Shown: positions 42,254 through 50,932 of the stretch, piece after piece
Layout of the letters: every line of letters starts with the position of its first letter
Numbering within the stretch: position 1 is the stretch's first letter
Source: Alistipes sp.
Lineage (GTDB): Bacteria > Bacteroidota > Bacteroidia > Bacteroidales > Rikenellaceae
Length of the DNA: 63,706 nucleotides
Reading direction: 5' to 3'
Assembly (NCBI GenBank): GCA_017483225.1
Contig: JAFULF010000035.1
Coordinates: forward strand, 1 to 63,706
Notes under the pieces: model-generated
The model's input: only the letters and a program-made list of their open reading frames with translations
What the model was told of the DNA's origin: nothing
The model's database searches: none
Position numbers and translations under genes: made by a program

Positions 42254-43495
42254 ATGAAAAAGTTCCTGCTCTTGCTGCCCCTTCTGACACTGCTGAGCAT
42301 TGCACACAGCAGCAGTGCCAACCATAGTGGCAACAAAAGGGCCAAAAACAACAAGTCGGCAGTTGCCGAGGTGGGCAAGCCGCTCTCTGCGTGGAGCGAG
42401 GGGTGCCTCGACATCCACTTTATAAACAGCGGGCGGGGCGAGTGCTGCTTCTACATCCTCCCCGACGGCACAACGCTGCTTGTAGATGCGGGCGAGGTTG
42501 CCGGGAGCGACATATCCGTAGCACAACGCCCCAACGAGCAGGTGCGCCCATACATCACCTATGCAACGTATATCAAACACTTCCTCCCCTCGAAGAGGAG
42601 GGCGATTGACTACTGCGCCCCGTCGCACCTGCACACCGACCACATAGGCAGTGCCGATATGGCGACCGAGACATCGCCGGCCGGCTATCGCAAGTCGGGC
42701 CTGCTCTCGCTCTACGACGAGGTTCCGTACAAGCATATCATCGACAGATGCTACCCGAACTACACTGCGGAGAGCATTCAGGGGCAGCTTGCGCAGGATT
42801 GGGCCACGTTTGTCGGTTGGGGAGTCGAGAACGGCCACTTCACCGCCGAGCAGGTGCGCCTTGGCGAGGAGCAAATCAAGATGCTCAACAAGCCCAAGAG
42901 ACACAAGGAGTTCTCCATCCTCAACATCTGCGCCAATGGGCTTGTGTGGGGAAGGGATAAGAGCGGGGCGACGAAGGCCGCCGGCAAACTTGCCGCCAAA
43001 GGGGGAAATCCCGCCTCGTGCGGCTTCCACATCCGCTATGGAGCGTTTGACTATATCGCCTGCGGAGACCTCACAAGCTCCGCCCAGAACCGTGTTGCAT
43101 ACTACTACCGTGATTTTATCGGCAGCGGAAGGCTCGATGCCTTCAAGTGCCACCACCATTTAGCCGGCAACTCATGGGGAACGCAGATGCAAAACTGCAA
43201 CTTCGAGCCACGGGTGATAGTGGGCCACTGCTTTGCCGGCAACAAACCCCACCCCGAGAAACTCGCCTACATCTTGCGCTGGGCAGAGGGCTTCTTTGCG
43301 ACAAATATGCACCCCGACATCATCTCCTGTCCGGAGGTTCGGGAGGGCAAACTTATGGATAAAGTCACAGGTTACAATGGGCATATTGTCCTGCGTGTAG
43401 CACCAAAGGGAGAGAGCTTCTCGGTCTATATGCTTGACGATAGCGACTTTGAGTACAGAGTAAAATCCATCCACGGCCCATACGAATCAAGGTAA
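42254..43495 (+). CDS. Secreted metallo-beta-lactamase-fold hydrolase
   Basis: Start at 42254 (MKKFLLLLPLLTLLS) gives 413 residues with a signal peptide. The metal motif HLHTDHIG (HxHxDH) is clear, plus a later CGDLTS and HHHLAGNSW that can supply the remaining ligands. The core resembles the MBL domain of ComEC/Rec2 (secreted, acting on DNA or nucleotides) more than beta-lactamases or glyoxalase II. An N-terminal Lys/Asn-rich segment follows the signal. Family members can be nucleases or phosphodiesterases; here the substrate is unknown. Convergent with the MATE pump gene. Confidence 0.75.
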   Translation: MKKFLLLLPLLTLLSIAHSSSANHSGNKRAKNNKSAVAEVGKPLSAWSEGCLDIHFINSGRGECCFYILPDGTTLLVDAGEVAGSDISVAQRPNEQVRPYITYATYIKHFLPSKRRAIDYCAPSHLHTDHIGSADMATETSPAGYRKSGLLSLYDEVPYKHIIDRCYPNYTAESIQGQLAQDWATFVGWGVENGHFTAEQVRLGEEQIKMLNKPKRHKEFSILNICANGLVWGRDKSGATKAAGKLAAKGGNPASCGFHIRYGAFDYIACGDLTSSAQNRVAYYYRDFIGSGRLDAFKCHHHLAGNSWGTQMQNCNFEPRVIVGHCFAGNKPHPEKLAYILRWAEGFFATNMHPDIISCPEVREGKLMDKVTGYNGHIVLRVAPKGESFSVYMLDDSDFEYRVKSIHGPYESR

Positions 43496-43592
43496 GCACA
43501 CCCTTGGTGTCATACAGAGAGGCCTCTCCGGCGCAGATTTTCAACAATCGGGGGGGGGCTTCTGTGGCTACGAGAGAGGGGCAATGGAGGCT

Positions 43593-45011
43593 CTATTGCA
43601 GGCGGCGCATACGGCGCAACTCCCTGACAAGGAAGATGGTTGCCAGAACGATAGAGGCGCAATCGGCGATAGGCATCGAGACCCACACGCCCACGGCACC
43701 CAGCGAGCGAGGCAGAATCCAGAGCAGGGGCAGCAGGAAGATGAGCTGTCGGGTCATAGACATAAATATCGCAAGCTTCGCACGGCCTATATATTGAAAG
43801 AAGGCACCTGCGACAATCTGGAAGCCGACGAGCGGGAAGAGTGCCACCACAAGGCGCAGTCCCTGCGTTGCGGCATCGACCATCATCTGCTCATCCATAC
43901 CCTTGCCATTATCGACAAAGAGGCGTGCAATAGACTCCGGGATAAACTGTCCGAGCAGGAATCCGAGCGTTGCGATTGTGACACCGCAGGCGATAGTCAT
44001 AAAGAGAGCCTTGCGCACACGCACATAGTTCTTGGCTCCATAGTTATAGCCCACAATCGGCTGCATACCCTGATTAAGGCCCTGAATGACCATTATGAGC
44101 AGCAGTACCACACGATTCACGATGCCGTATGCGCCGACGTAGAGGTCGCCGGAGCCTGCCGTGCGCACCACGTCCCACTCGCCCGTACCGCCAAATTTGA
44201 GCAGTGCTCCATTGACGAAGGCGGCGACCATCGAGGCGCATATATTGACCATAAACGGCGCAAGGCCGATTGAGAGTATAGCCCAGACAATCTTCCCGTC
44301 AAGCGTGAAGGCCTGACGGCGGAAGCGGATGAAACTGCTCGGCGAGCAGAAGTGCGCAAAGGTTATCAGGAAGGCGATAAACTGCGATATCACCGTTGCG
44401 GCGGCAGAGCCCTTGATGCCCCAGCCGAACTCGAAGATAAAGAGTGGGTTAAGCACAAGGTTGATAGCCACGGCGGTAAGTATCACATACATCGACTTAC
44501 GGGGGTATCCCGAGGCACGAATCTGCTCGTTAAGCCCCAGATACATATGCTGGAAGATGTTGCCGACCATTATTATCTGCATAAACTCCCTCGCATAGCC
44601 GATAGTCTGCTCCGAGGCTCGACCTCCGCTAAACAGGTGCAGTATCGGGTCGAGGAAGGTGAGCATCACCGTCATTATTATTGCGCCGAGGATAAGGTTG
44701 AGCATCACGGCATTGCCGAGCGTCTTCTCCGCCGCCGCCATATTCCCCTCGCCCAGACGTATAGACATACGGGCGGCGGCTCCAACGCCCACCATAGCAC
44801 CGAATGCCGAGGCGATATTCATAATAGGCATCGTGATTGCCATACCTGCGATGGCGGCACCACCTACGCCGTGACCCACGAAGATACTATCTATAATATG
44901 GTATAGCGACGAGGAGGCCATCGAGATTATCGCCGGCGTAGCATAGCGCATCAGCAGAGAGCCTATGCTGTCTGTCCCCAGAGAGAGTGTATTTACCGTC
45001 TTGCTACTCAT
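43593..45011 (-). CDS. MATE-family multidrug/sodium efflux transporter
   Basis: Start at 45011 (MSSKTVNTLSLGTDSIG) gives 472 residues and about 12 hydrophobic segments, the MATE count. Typical features: IISMASSSLYHIIDSIFVG, GVGAAARMSIRLGEG, and the pseudo-repeat in the second half (QGLNQGMQPIVGYNYGAKN). MATE proteins export drugs or metabolites with sodium or protons. It stands alone. A run of nine G follows its stop at 43550 region. Drug range cannot be told. Confidence 0.9.
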   Translation of the reverse strand: MSSKTVNTLSLGTDSIGSLLMRYATPAIISMASSSLYHIIDSIFVGHGVGGAAIAGMAITMPIMNIASAFGAMVGVGAAARMSIRLGEGNMAAAEKTLGNAVMLNLILGAIIMTVMLTFLDPILHLFSGGRASEQTIGYAREFMQIIMVGNIFQHMYLGLNEQIRASGYPRKSMYVILTAVAINLVLNPLFIFEFGWGIKGSAAATVISQFIAFLITFAHFCSPSSFIRFRRQAFTLDGKIVWAILSIGLAPFMVNICASMVAAFVNGALLKFGGTGEWDVVRTAGSGDLYVGAYGIVNRVVLLLIMVIQGLNQGMQPIVGYNYGAKNYVRVRKALFMTIACGVTIATLGFLLGQFIPESIARLFVDNGKGMDEQMMVDAATQGLRLVVALFPLVGFQIVAGAFFQYIGRAKLAIFMSMTRQLIFLLPLLWILPRSLGAVGVWVSMPIADCASIVLATIFLVRELRRMRRLQ

Positions 45012-45044
45012 AAACCTCCAAAATCGTGGCAAAGGTACAAATTT

Positions 45045-45623
45045 CTAATCAAGAGTCACTATGGCGTACCCATCCAAAAACTCTACTTTCATATTCAATT
45101 TATCGCCGTCGAGTATCTCTCCGCAGACTCTGCCCTGCTCCACCTCCGCCTCGACGATGCGCACATCACGCAGCAGGTCGAGCGCACGGCGACGATGATA
45201 CTTATACATACACTCCTTGGCGCACCACGCCACAGCCTTGTAGTGCGGATGGAGCGAGAGTGCCTGCTCCGCCGCCGAGAGGTATCTGGGCAGCACACGC
45301 TCGAAGTTGCGGTCACACCGCTCAACATCCACGACACACGCCCCCTCGCGGCTCATTATGACGGCGACACGGCCCGCCGAGTGCGACACGCCGATATGCC
45401 ACTTCCCGCCACGCTCCCCCTCTACGATGGGTGCACCCCACTCGTCGTAGGCAATACGCACCATCTCGCCCGCCTCTCGGCGCACGATAGCCCTCCACGC
45501 CAAGCTCTCGGCACGGCGGGCGGGTGCGGTCACAGCGGCGACGGCGAGCAGGTCCTGCTCCGTAGCGTCACGCTCCAACACCTCCAACGGGGGTACAGGC
45601 TCAAAGAAGAGGCGACTACTCAT
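45045..45623 (-). CDS. 4'-phosphopantetheinyl transferase superfamily protein
   Basis: A 192-residue enzyme that attaches the phosphopantetheine arm of CoA to carrier proteins. The magnesium motifs appear as WHIGVSHSAG, VVDVERCD and WCAKECMYKYH. Length and motif spacing resemble the Sfp/HetI group. It overlaps gldE by 8 bases, so is translated with it. In several Bacteroidota the order gldE-gldD-PPTase occurs; here gldD is absent between them. Its carrier protein (fatty acid ACP or other) is unknown. Confidence 0.85.
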   Translation of the reverse strand: MSSRLFFEPVPPLEVLERDATEQDLLAVAAVTAPARRAESLAWRAIVRREAGEMVRIAYDEWGAPIVEGERGGKWHIGVSHSAGRVAVIMSREGACVVDVERCDRNFERVLPRYLSAAEQALSLHPHYKAVAWCAKECMYKYHRRRALDLLRDVRIVEAEVEQGRVCGEILDGDKLNMKVEFLDGYAIVTLD

Positions 45624-46896
45624 TACTGCGCAGTATGATTTTTATCTTGTCGATACGGCGGCCTTCGAGCGCAGTGACGATGAAGCGCACCCCGTGCGAC
45701 TCCAACTCATCGCCCTTTTTCAGGAAATTGCGGTTGAGTTCGAGCATCAGTCCTGCGATGGTCTCGGCTCGACCCTGCACATCCTCAAAGAGTTCGTCGT
45801 CGAGGTTCAGCACTCGGAGCATATCGACGATATGTGTCTTACCCTCAAAGATATAGGTATTCTCATTGAGTCGATGGTAGAACGATTCCTCGACATCGCT
45901 CTCGTCGGAAATCTCACCCACGACCTCCTCCAAGATATCCTCCAAGGTCACCAGACCCTGTGTTGCGCCATACTCATCCACGATGATTGCCATATGCACC
46001 TTATCGCTTTGGAAGTCCTCCAACACAGCGTTGATTTTCTTGTGCATAGGCACCATATACGGCTCTCGGATAAGGCTCTGCCAGCCGAAGTCGTTACCTC
46101 GCTTGGCGTGCTCGATAAGGTCCTTGACAAAGAGCGTACCCTTGATATTGTCTATCGAGTCGGCATACACCGGCAGGCGAGAGTATCCCGAGCGGATAAT
46201 CACCTGCTTGACCTCCTCGAAGCTCATCGTCTGCTCCACCGCTACGATATCCATACGTGGGCGCATAATCTCCTCGACCTCTCGTGAGGCGAAGTTCACG
46301 ATACCCGACAGAATCTTCTGCTCCTCCGTCGAGCCCGTGGTTGTCATATCCACGGCATCTGCCAAGTCCTCAATCGAGATATCGCTATTGTGCTGTGTCA
46401 CCTTGTCGCCAATGCGGCCACTCGTGCGCACAAGCACATACGAGAGTGGATAGCAGAGCCAGCGCAACACGAGCAGAGGCTGTGCAAAGGCCTTCGCAAC
46501 GCCTATATTTGCACTCTGCACAAAGACCTTGGGCAGAATCTCGCCGAAGAGCAGGAGCAGGAAGGTTACGAGCACACTATGTATCAGGAACTCGAAGCGT
46601 CGGAACTCAAACATCGTGTTGATAATATCGGTCGAGAGCACTACGATAGCGATGTTTACCATATTATTCACGACAAGAATCGTCGCCAGCAGCATATCGG
46701 GCTTGCCGAGCAGTCGCAACACCGCATCCGAGGCCATAGAGTCCGAGCGGCGCAGACGGCGCATATCGGCAGGCGAGAGCGAGAAGAATGCCGCCTCCGA
46801 GGCCGACATCATCGCCGACATCATTATAAGCAGCAGAGCGACCGCCATCTTGAAAATCGCCTGCGGAGGGCAGCCCAAATAGGTTACAAAATCCAT
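45616..46896 (-). CDS. gldE: GldE-type CorC/HlyC family membrane protein
   Basis: A 426-residue protein: an N-terminal DUF21/CNNM membrane domain (residues about 15-160, with ALLLIMMSAMMSASEAAFFSLS and LLFGEILPK), two CBS domains (about 190-320, with IVNFASREVEEIMRPRMDIVAV and DEYGATQGLVTLEDILEEVVG) and a CorC_HlyC C-terminal domain (to 426). In gliding Bacteroidota GldE is tied to the motility/secretion machinery, but relatives without gliding exist and the protein may be a magnesium-type transporter. It follows ftsZ by 13 bases on the same strand and overlaps the PPTase gene. Confidence 0.82.
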   Translation of the reverse strand: MDFVTYLGCPPQAIFKMAVALLLIMMSAMMSASEAAFFSLSPADMRRLRRSDSMASDAVLRLLGKPDMLLATILVVNNMVNIAIVVLSTDIINTMFEFRRFEFLIHSVLVTFLLLLFGEILPKVFVQSANIGVAKAFAQPLLVLRWLCYPLSYVLVRTSGRIGDKVTQHNSDISIEDLADAVDMTTTGSTEEQKILSGIVNFASREVEEIMRPRMDIVAVEQTMSFEEVKQVIIRSGYSRLPVYADSIDNIKGTLFVKDLIEHAKRGNDFGWQSLIREPYMVPMHKKINAVLEDFQSDKVHMAIIVDEYGATQGLVTLEDILEEVVGEISDESDVEESFYHRLNENTYIFEGKTHIVDMLRVLNLDDELFEDVQGRAETIAGLMLELNRNFLKKGDELESHGVRFIVTALEGRRIDKIKIILRSNE

Positions 46897-46908
46897 ACTG
46901 CGCCTCCC

Positions 46909-48279
46909 TTAAAACAGTGACTGAACGGATGCTCCCGCATTGTTATCCTGCGACGGCTCCTGACCCTCGGCAACCTTCTCCACGGCACGCTTGCCACGTC
47001 CCACGGTCTCGGTAATAAACTCCACCTTACGGGTACGGAATGCCGGCACACTCTTGCGCAGGTGCACCTCCGAGTAGTTACGACGGTGCTTGTCGAGGGT
47101 ATTCGACCCCGAGGCACCGATATTCTGCGGCTTGGAGATACCGACCACCGGCTTGGTTGCTGCCGCCACCGGAGGCAGGGTCGTCACGGGCGTTGCCGGA
47201 GGTGTATCCGCCACCGTCACGGCCGGCTTCGCAACAATCTGTCGAGGCATCGAGTAGGCCTCGGTATAGTATCCCGACGGGAAGCCCGTCACCACGATAA
47301 TAATCTCCAACTTATCGCCGAGTTCCGGCTTGATGCTCGTACCCCAGATAACGTCGGCGTAGCGCATACAGCCATTTTCGTCCTTCTCGCCCGTGAACTC
47401 CTGCACACGGTTTATGGCCGTATCGACCTCCTCGATGGTGAGGATGCCGTCGGCAGCCACGGCGAAGTTGATAAGCACGTTTCGAGCTCCGACGATGGAG
47501 GCACCTCCGAAGAGTGGCGACGAGAGCGACGCCTCAACGGCCTCTATGGCACGGTTATCGCCGGCGGCTGACGACACGCCCATAACGGCGCATCCGCTAC
47601 CCTTCATAACCTTCTTGACATCCGAGAAATCGACGCTCACAAGGTTGCTCTTGGTCATCACAATCTCGGCGATACCCTTTGCCGCCAACGCCAGCACATC
47701 GTGCGCCTTGCCAAAAGCCTGCTCGATAGGCAGCGAGCCGTAGAGTTTTATTATCGACTCATTGCTCAACACGATGAGCGAATCGACCCACTCGCTCATA
47801 CGCTCCAAGCCCGCCTTCGCCTGCGCCATTCGCTTCGGGCCTTCATTCACCGGAGGCATCGTGACGATGGCCACGGTCAGGATACCCATCTCGTGCGCCA
47901 GCTGCGCAATGATAGGCGAGGCTCCCGTACCCGTACCGCCACCCATACCTGCGGCGATAAAGAGCATCTGCGTATTGTGTGCCTGCAAATATTGGCGTAT
48001 CTGCTCGATTGAGCTCTTGGTCTTACGCTCACCCTCCTCTGCCTCGTTACCTGCACCCAGGCCGTCACCCAAGCATATCTTCTGGTCATCCGGCAGAGGG
48101 CTCTTGCGCAGAGCCTTGATATCGGTATTGCATACCACCAGATTCACTCCGCTGATACCCATCTCCCACATATGGTCCACAGCGTTACCACCTGCGCCGC
48201 CGACACCGGCAACCATTATCAGCGCAGGAATACCCGCAACATCGGGCATATCGTCCATTATATTGTCTATCTCTCCCAT
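46909..48279 (-). CDS. ftsZ: Cell division protein FtsZ
   Basis: The tubulin-like GTPase that forms the division ring. The 456-residue protein has the GTP-binding GVGGAGGNAVDHMW and the tubulin signature GGGTGTGASP, plus a T7 loop region. A variable linker (about 330-400) is rich in Pro/Val/Thr. The conserved C-terminal peptide, which binds FtsA and others, reads SVPAFRTRKVEF near residue 415 but is not terminal: about 35 further residues follow (ending DNNAGASVQSLF). It lies after ftsA in the expected order. Confidence 0.96.
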   Translation of the reverse strand: MGEIDNIMDDMPDVAGIPALIMVAGVGGAGGNAVDHMWEMGISGVNLVVCNTDIKALRKSPLPDDQKICLGDGLGAGNEAEEGERKTKSSIEQIRQYLQAHNTQMLFIAAGMGGGTGTGASPIIAQLAHEMGILTVAIVTMPPVNEGPKRMAQAKAGLERMSEWVDSLIVLSNESIIKLYGSLPIEQAFGKAHDVLALAAKGIAEIVMTKSNLVSVDFSDVKKVMKGSGCAVMGVSSAAGDNRAIEAVEASLSSPLFGGASIVGARNVLINFAVAADGILTIEEVDTAINRVQEFTGEKDENGCMRYADVIWGTSIKPELGDKLEIIIVVTGFPSGYYTEAYSMPRQIVAKPAVTVADTPPATPVTTLPPVAAATKPVVGISKPQNIGASGSNTLDKHRRNYSEVHLRKSVPAFRTRKVEFITETVGRGKRAVEKVAEGQEPSQDNNAGASVQSLF

Positions 48280-48285
48280 AGTCTG

Positions 48286-49818
48286 CTACAAAATATCGTT
48301 TCCATCCTCTTCGTTACCTACAATCATATTCACGGTTCGGGCGATGCCGTGCCAAGCACGGGAGAAGAGTCCCGGCCCCTTGTTGCCCTTCTTGCTCTTG
48401 TTGCCCTCGGTGTTTCTCTCCTCCGGTCTCTGCTCCTGCGACTCAACCTTCGACGTGGTGTCGCCCTCATCCGTCACCTCACCCGTCAGTGTCGCAGGGC
48501 CCTTAACCTCTGCAACCTCCGTCACCGGCACCTCGGCCGACTTCGGCACCTCGGCCACTGGTCGCTGCGTTGTCACGCTCGGCTGTGGGCCTCTTACCGT
48601 CTGCGAGTGCGGCTGTGGCTGCACGGGCACAGCACCACGCTGTGCCGTCACGTTGCAGGCCTGACAGGTCGCTCCGTAGAGCATCACCGCCACGGCTGCC
48701 GAGTGCGCAAAGGTGCTGATATTATCGAGCGAACCCTCGGTAACGCCCTCCTTCGCACCGCCCAGACGAGCCGGCAACTTGGTCTCACGACGGAACAGCT
48801 CGTCGATATTCTCCAACGTACTACATCCGCCCGTAATGACGAAACCGCACGGCACCTTGCTCGTCATCTTGGCATACTTGACCTCCGCCATAGCATACTC
48901 GACGATATCTTTGAGGCGGGCCTCGATAATCGAGACGAGGTTACGCTGCGGGAAGTCACGCTTGTGCATACCCGCCAACGCCATAGGGATAACGCTATCG
49001 GCCTCGACCATATCTGCCACGGCCGAGCCATATCGCTTCTTGATGCTCTCGGTCTTGCTCTCGAAGATACCGAAGGCGTGCATATCGGCATTGATACTCT
49101 GTGCGCCGATAGGCACCGTGGCTATATAACGCAGTTTGCCACCACGAGTAACTGACACGTCGGTCGTGCCGCCACCGATATCCACGATGACAACACCCTC
49201 CTCACGCTCCTCCTGCGAGAGCAGCGTGCGTGGCAGTTCGCACGGATTCACACGCACCGCCAACGGCGGTTTGAGCCCCGCATTGAAGAACGACATACGC
49301 ACACGCTCCAACTGGCTCTTCGGGCAGAGTATGAACATAAAGGTCGAGGAGAGAGTGTGGCCAAACGAGCCGACAGGGTCCTCAATCTCTCGCCCCTCAT
49401 CAATGACATAGTTTTGCGGTATGCGTGCGATAATCTCCTCGCCCGAGTCGGCGTGTACATTGTACATACGCTCGTGCAACGAGGCTACATCCTCCTTCGA
49501 GATGCAGTTCGAGGTGCTATCCTTGACGAATACGTGGTCGGTGTAGTAGGCGCAACGTACCGACTCGCTCGAAATACCGGCATAGGCTTCGTTGATACAT
49601 ATGTGGAGCTCCTCCTCCAACTCCTCCTTCGCCTTGCGGATTGCCACTCCCACCGTATTGATGTTGTCAATACGGCCGGCCGAGACACCCGACTCTATCT
49701 CCTGCGAGGATACGCCCTCAATCTCTATCGCTCCGCCGGAACCCTTGCGTGAGCCCACCACCATAACTACGTTGGATGTACCGATATCGACACCCACAAA
49801 ATAACTCTTGCTTTCCAT
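48286..49818 (-). CDS. ftsA: Cell division protein FtsA
   Basis: The actin-like protein that tethers FtsZ to the inner membrane. I use the start at 49818 (MESKSYFVGVDIGTSN), two bases past the ftsQ stop. Segments: VDIGTSNVVMVV, IVDIGGGTTDVS and ITGGCSTLEN (ATP site). The last 120 residues are a long low-complexity Pro/Gln/Glu tail, ending in an amphipathic, membrane-targeting helix (GLFSRAWHGIARTVNMIVG). The tail is longer than in E. coli FtsA, which is common in Bacteroidota. Third gene of murG-murC-ftsQ-ftsA-ftsZ. Confidence 0.95.
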   Translation of the reverse strand: MESKSYFVGVDIGTSNVVMVVGSRKGSGGAIEIEGVSSQEIESGVSAGRIDNINTVGVAIRKAKEELEEELHICINEAYAGISSESVRCAYYTDHVFVKDSTSNCISKEDVASLHERMYNVHADSGEEIIARIPQNYVIDEGREIEDPVGSFGHTLSSTFMFILCPKSQLERVRMSFFNAGLKPPLAVRVNPCELPRTLLSQEEREEGVVIVDIGGGTTDVSVTRGGKLRYIATVPIGAQSINADMHAFGIFESKTESIKKRYGSAVADMVEADSVIPMALAGMHKRDFPQRNLVSIIEARLKDIVEYAMAEVKYAKMTSKVPCGFVITGGCSTLENIDELFRRETKLPARLGGAKEGVTEGSLDNISTFAHSAAVAVMLYGATCQACNVTAQRGAVPVQPQPHSQTVRGPQPSVTTQRPVAEVPKSAEVPVTEVAEVKGPATLTGEVTDEGDTTSKVESQEQRPEERNTEGNKSKKGNKGPGLFSRAWHGIARTVNMIVGNEEDGNDIL

Positions 49819-49820
49819 AT

Positions 49821-50918
49821 CTACTGCGTGCAAACCACTTGATTATTATATCTTAAATCTATCTTACTCCATCGTTCCCATCCCAGACTCGACATAGCAC
49901 TGCGATAGAAACTCATCAGTCGCTCCAACTTCTGCGACGACCCCTTCGGCTCGCCCAACTCTATGCTAAAATTGCCGCTTCGAGGCACTACCGAGAGCGA
50001 CAACGCCCCGTAGGAGGTTGTCGTTGCGCATATCTGCACTATCTCCGCCCGCCAGAAGCTATCCCGTTGCACCTGCTTCACAAATGCCAGCAGGTGGCAC
50101 AGGTCGTCATACTGCATCTGCAAACGCTGCATTCTCTGCTGCTCCGCCCGCTGTCGTGCCGTCACGGCATCGAGTCGGGATTGCACATCACGTCGCTGCG
50201 CCTCTATATCAAGCCTCTTGCGCAGCTTATCGTCCTTAAACTGCTCCAAGCGACGACGATAGTCCGAAGGCTTCTCGTTGCCATACTTCTCAATCGAGGT
50301 CTCGCCGACTTTATCATAACTCTCCTTTAACGCCTTGTCCTGCTCCCAGAGTGGCTTCTTCTCCTTGCCTATCTCCTTAATTTTCTGCTCCGAGGCTCTG
50401 CGCAGGGAGACCATATAGTCGGAGAGCATACCCTCGAAGGCAGGGTCAAACAGCGGCTTGTAGTCGCCCGTGACCACGGGGGCATAGAGCGACGAGGCCT
50501 CCGGAGTCGAGAAGACGAAGCCCTCCTCCGTAATATATACGTTGTAGCCATCCACAAGCAGGCGCAACAGAGGCTGTCGCTGGCTGATATCTATATGCAG
50601 CGTACCCCGATAGGAGGCATAGACGTTCACGTTATCCACGAATCCGTTGCGGGCAATCATATCACGTATGCCCACCACATCGACCCTCGACAGCGGTGCT
50701 CCGATGGTGGCAAATCCCTCCGTGCGCAACCACTCTCGCACACGCTGCGCACCCACCAGACGGCCCGTAGTCATACTATCCACGATAGCGATATCGACAC
50801 GCTCTATGGTCTGTGACTCCAAGTGGCGCTGTACCCTCACACCCGACCAAGCGACGTATGCAATCACGCCTGCCCAGATTGTAAGCATAAGCAATATTTT
50901 ACCAATCTTCTGCCACAT
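49821..50918 (-). CDS. ftsQ: Cell division protein FtsQ with coiled-coil insertion
   Basis: FtsQ is a single-pass membrane protein that recruits FtsB/FtsL and later division proteins. Start at 50918 (MWQKIGKILLMLTIW) gives 365 residues, about 100 more than usual for this group. One membrane helix (about 8-25) is followed by a POTRA-like domain (VDIAIVDSM..., about 40-100) and the start of the beta domain. A highly charged segment (about 165-265, rich in Lys, Glu, Arg, Gln, e.g. QRRDVQSRLDAVTARQRAEQ) then interrupts it; the beta domain resumes (AEIVQICATTTSYGALSLSV). This is an insertion of coiled-coil type. Confidence 0.85.
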   Translation of the reverse strand: MWQKIGKILLMLTIWAGVIAYVAWSGVRVQRHLESQTIERVDIAIVDSMTTGRLVGAQRVREWLRTEGFATIGAPLSRVDVVGIRDMIARNGFVDNVNVYASYRGTLHIDISQRQPLLRLLVDGYNVYITEEGFVFSTPEASSLYAPVVTGDYKPLFDPAFEGMLSDYMVSLRRASEQKIKEIGKEKKPLWEQDKALKESYDKVGETSIEKYGNEKPSDYRRRLEQFKDDKLRKRLDIEAQRRDVQSRLDAVTARQRAEQQRMQRLQMQYDDLCHLLAFVKQVQRDSFWRAEIVQICATTTSYGALSLSVVPRSGNFSIELGEPKGSSQKLERLMSFYRSAMSSLGWERWSKIDLRYNNQVVCTQ

Positions 50919-50932
50919 ACCCTGTCTCTGTT

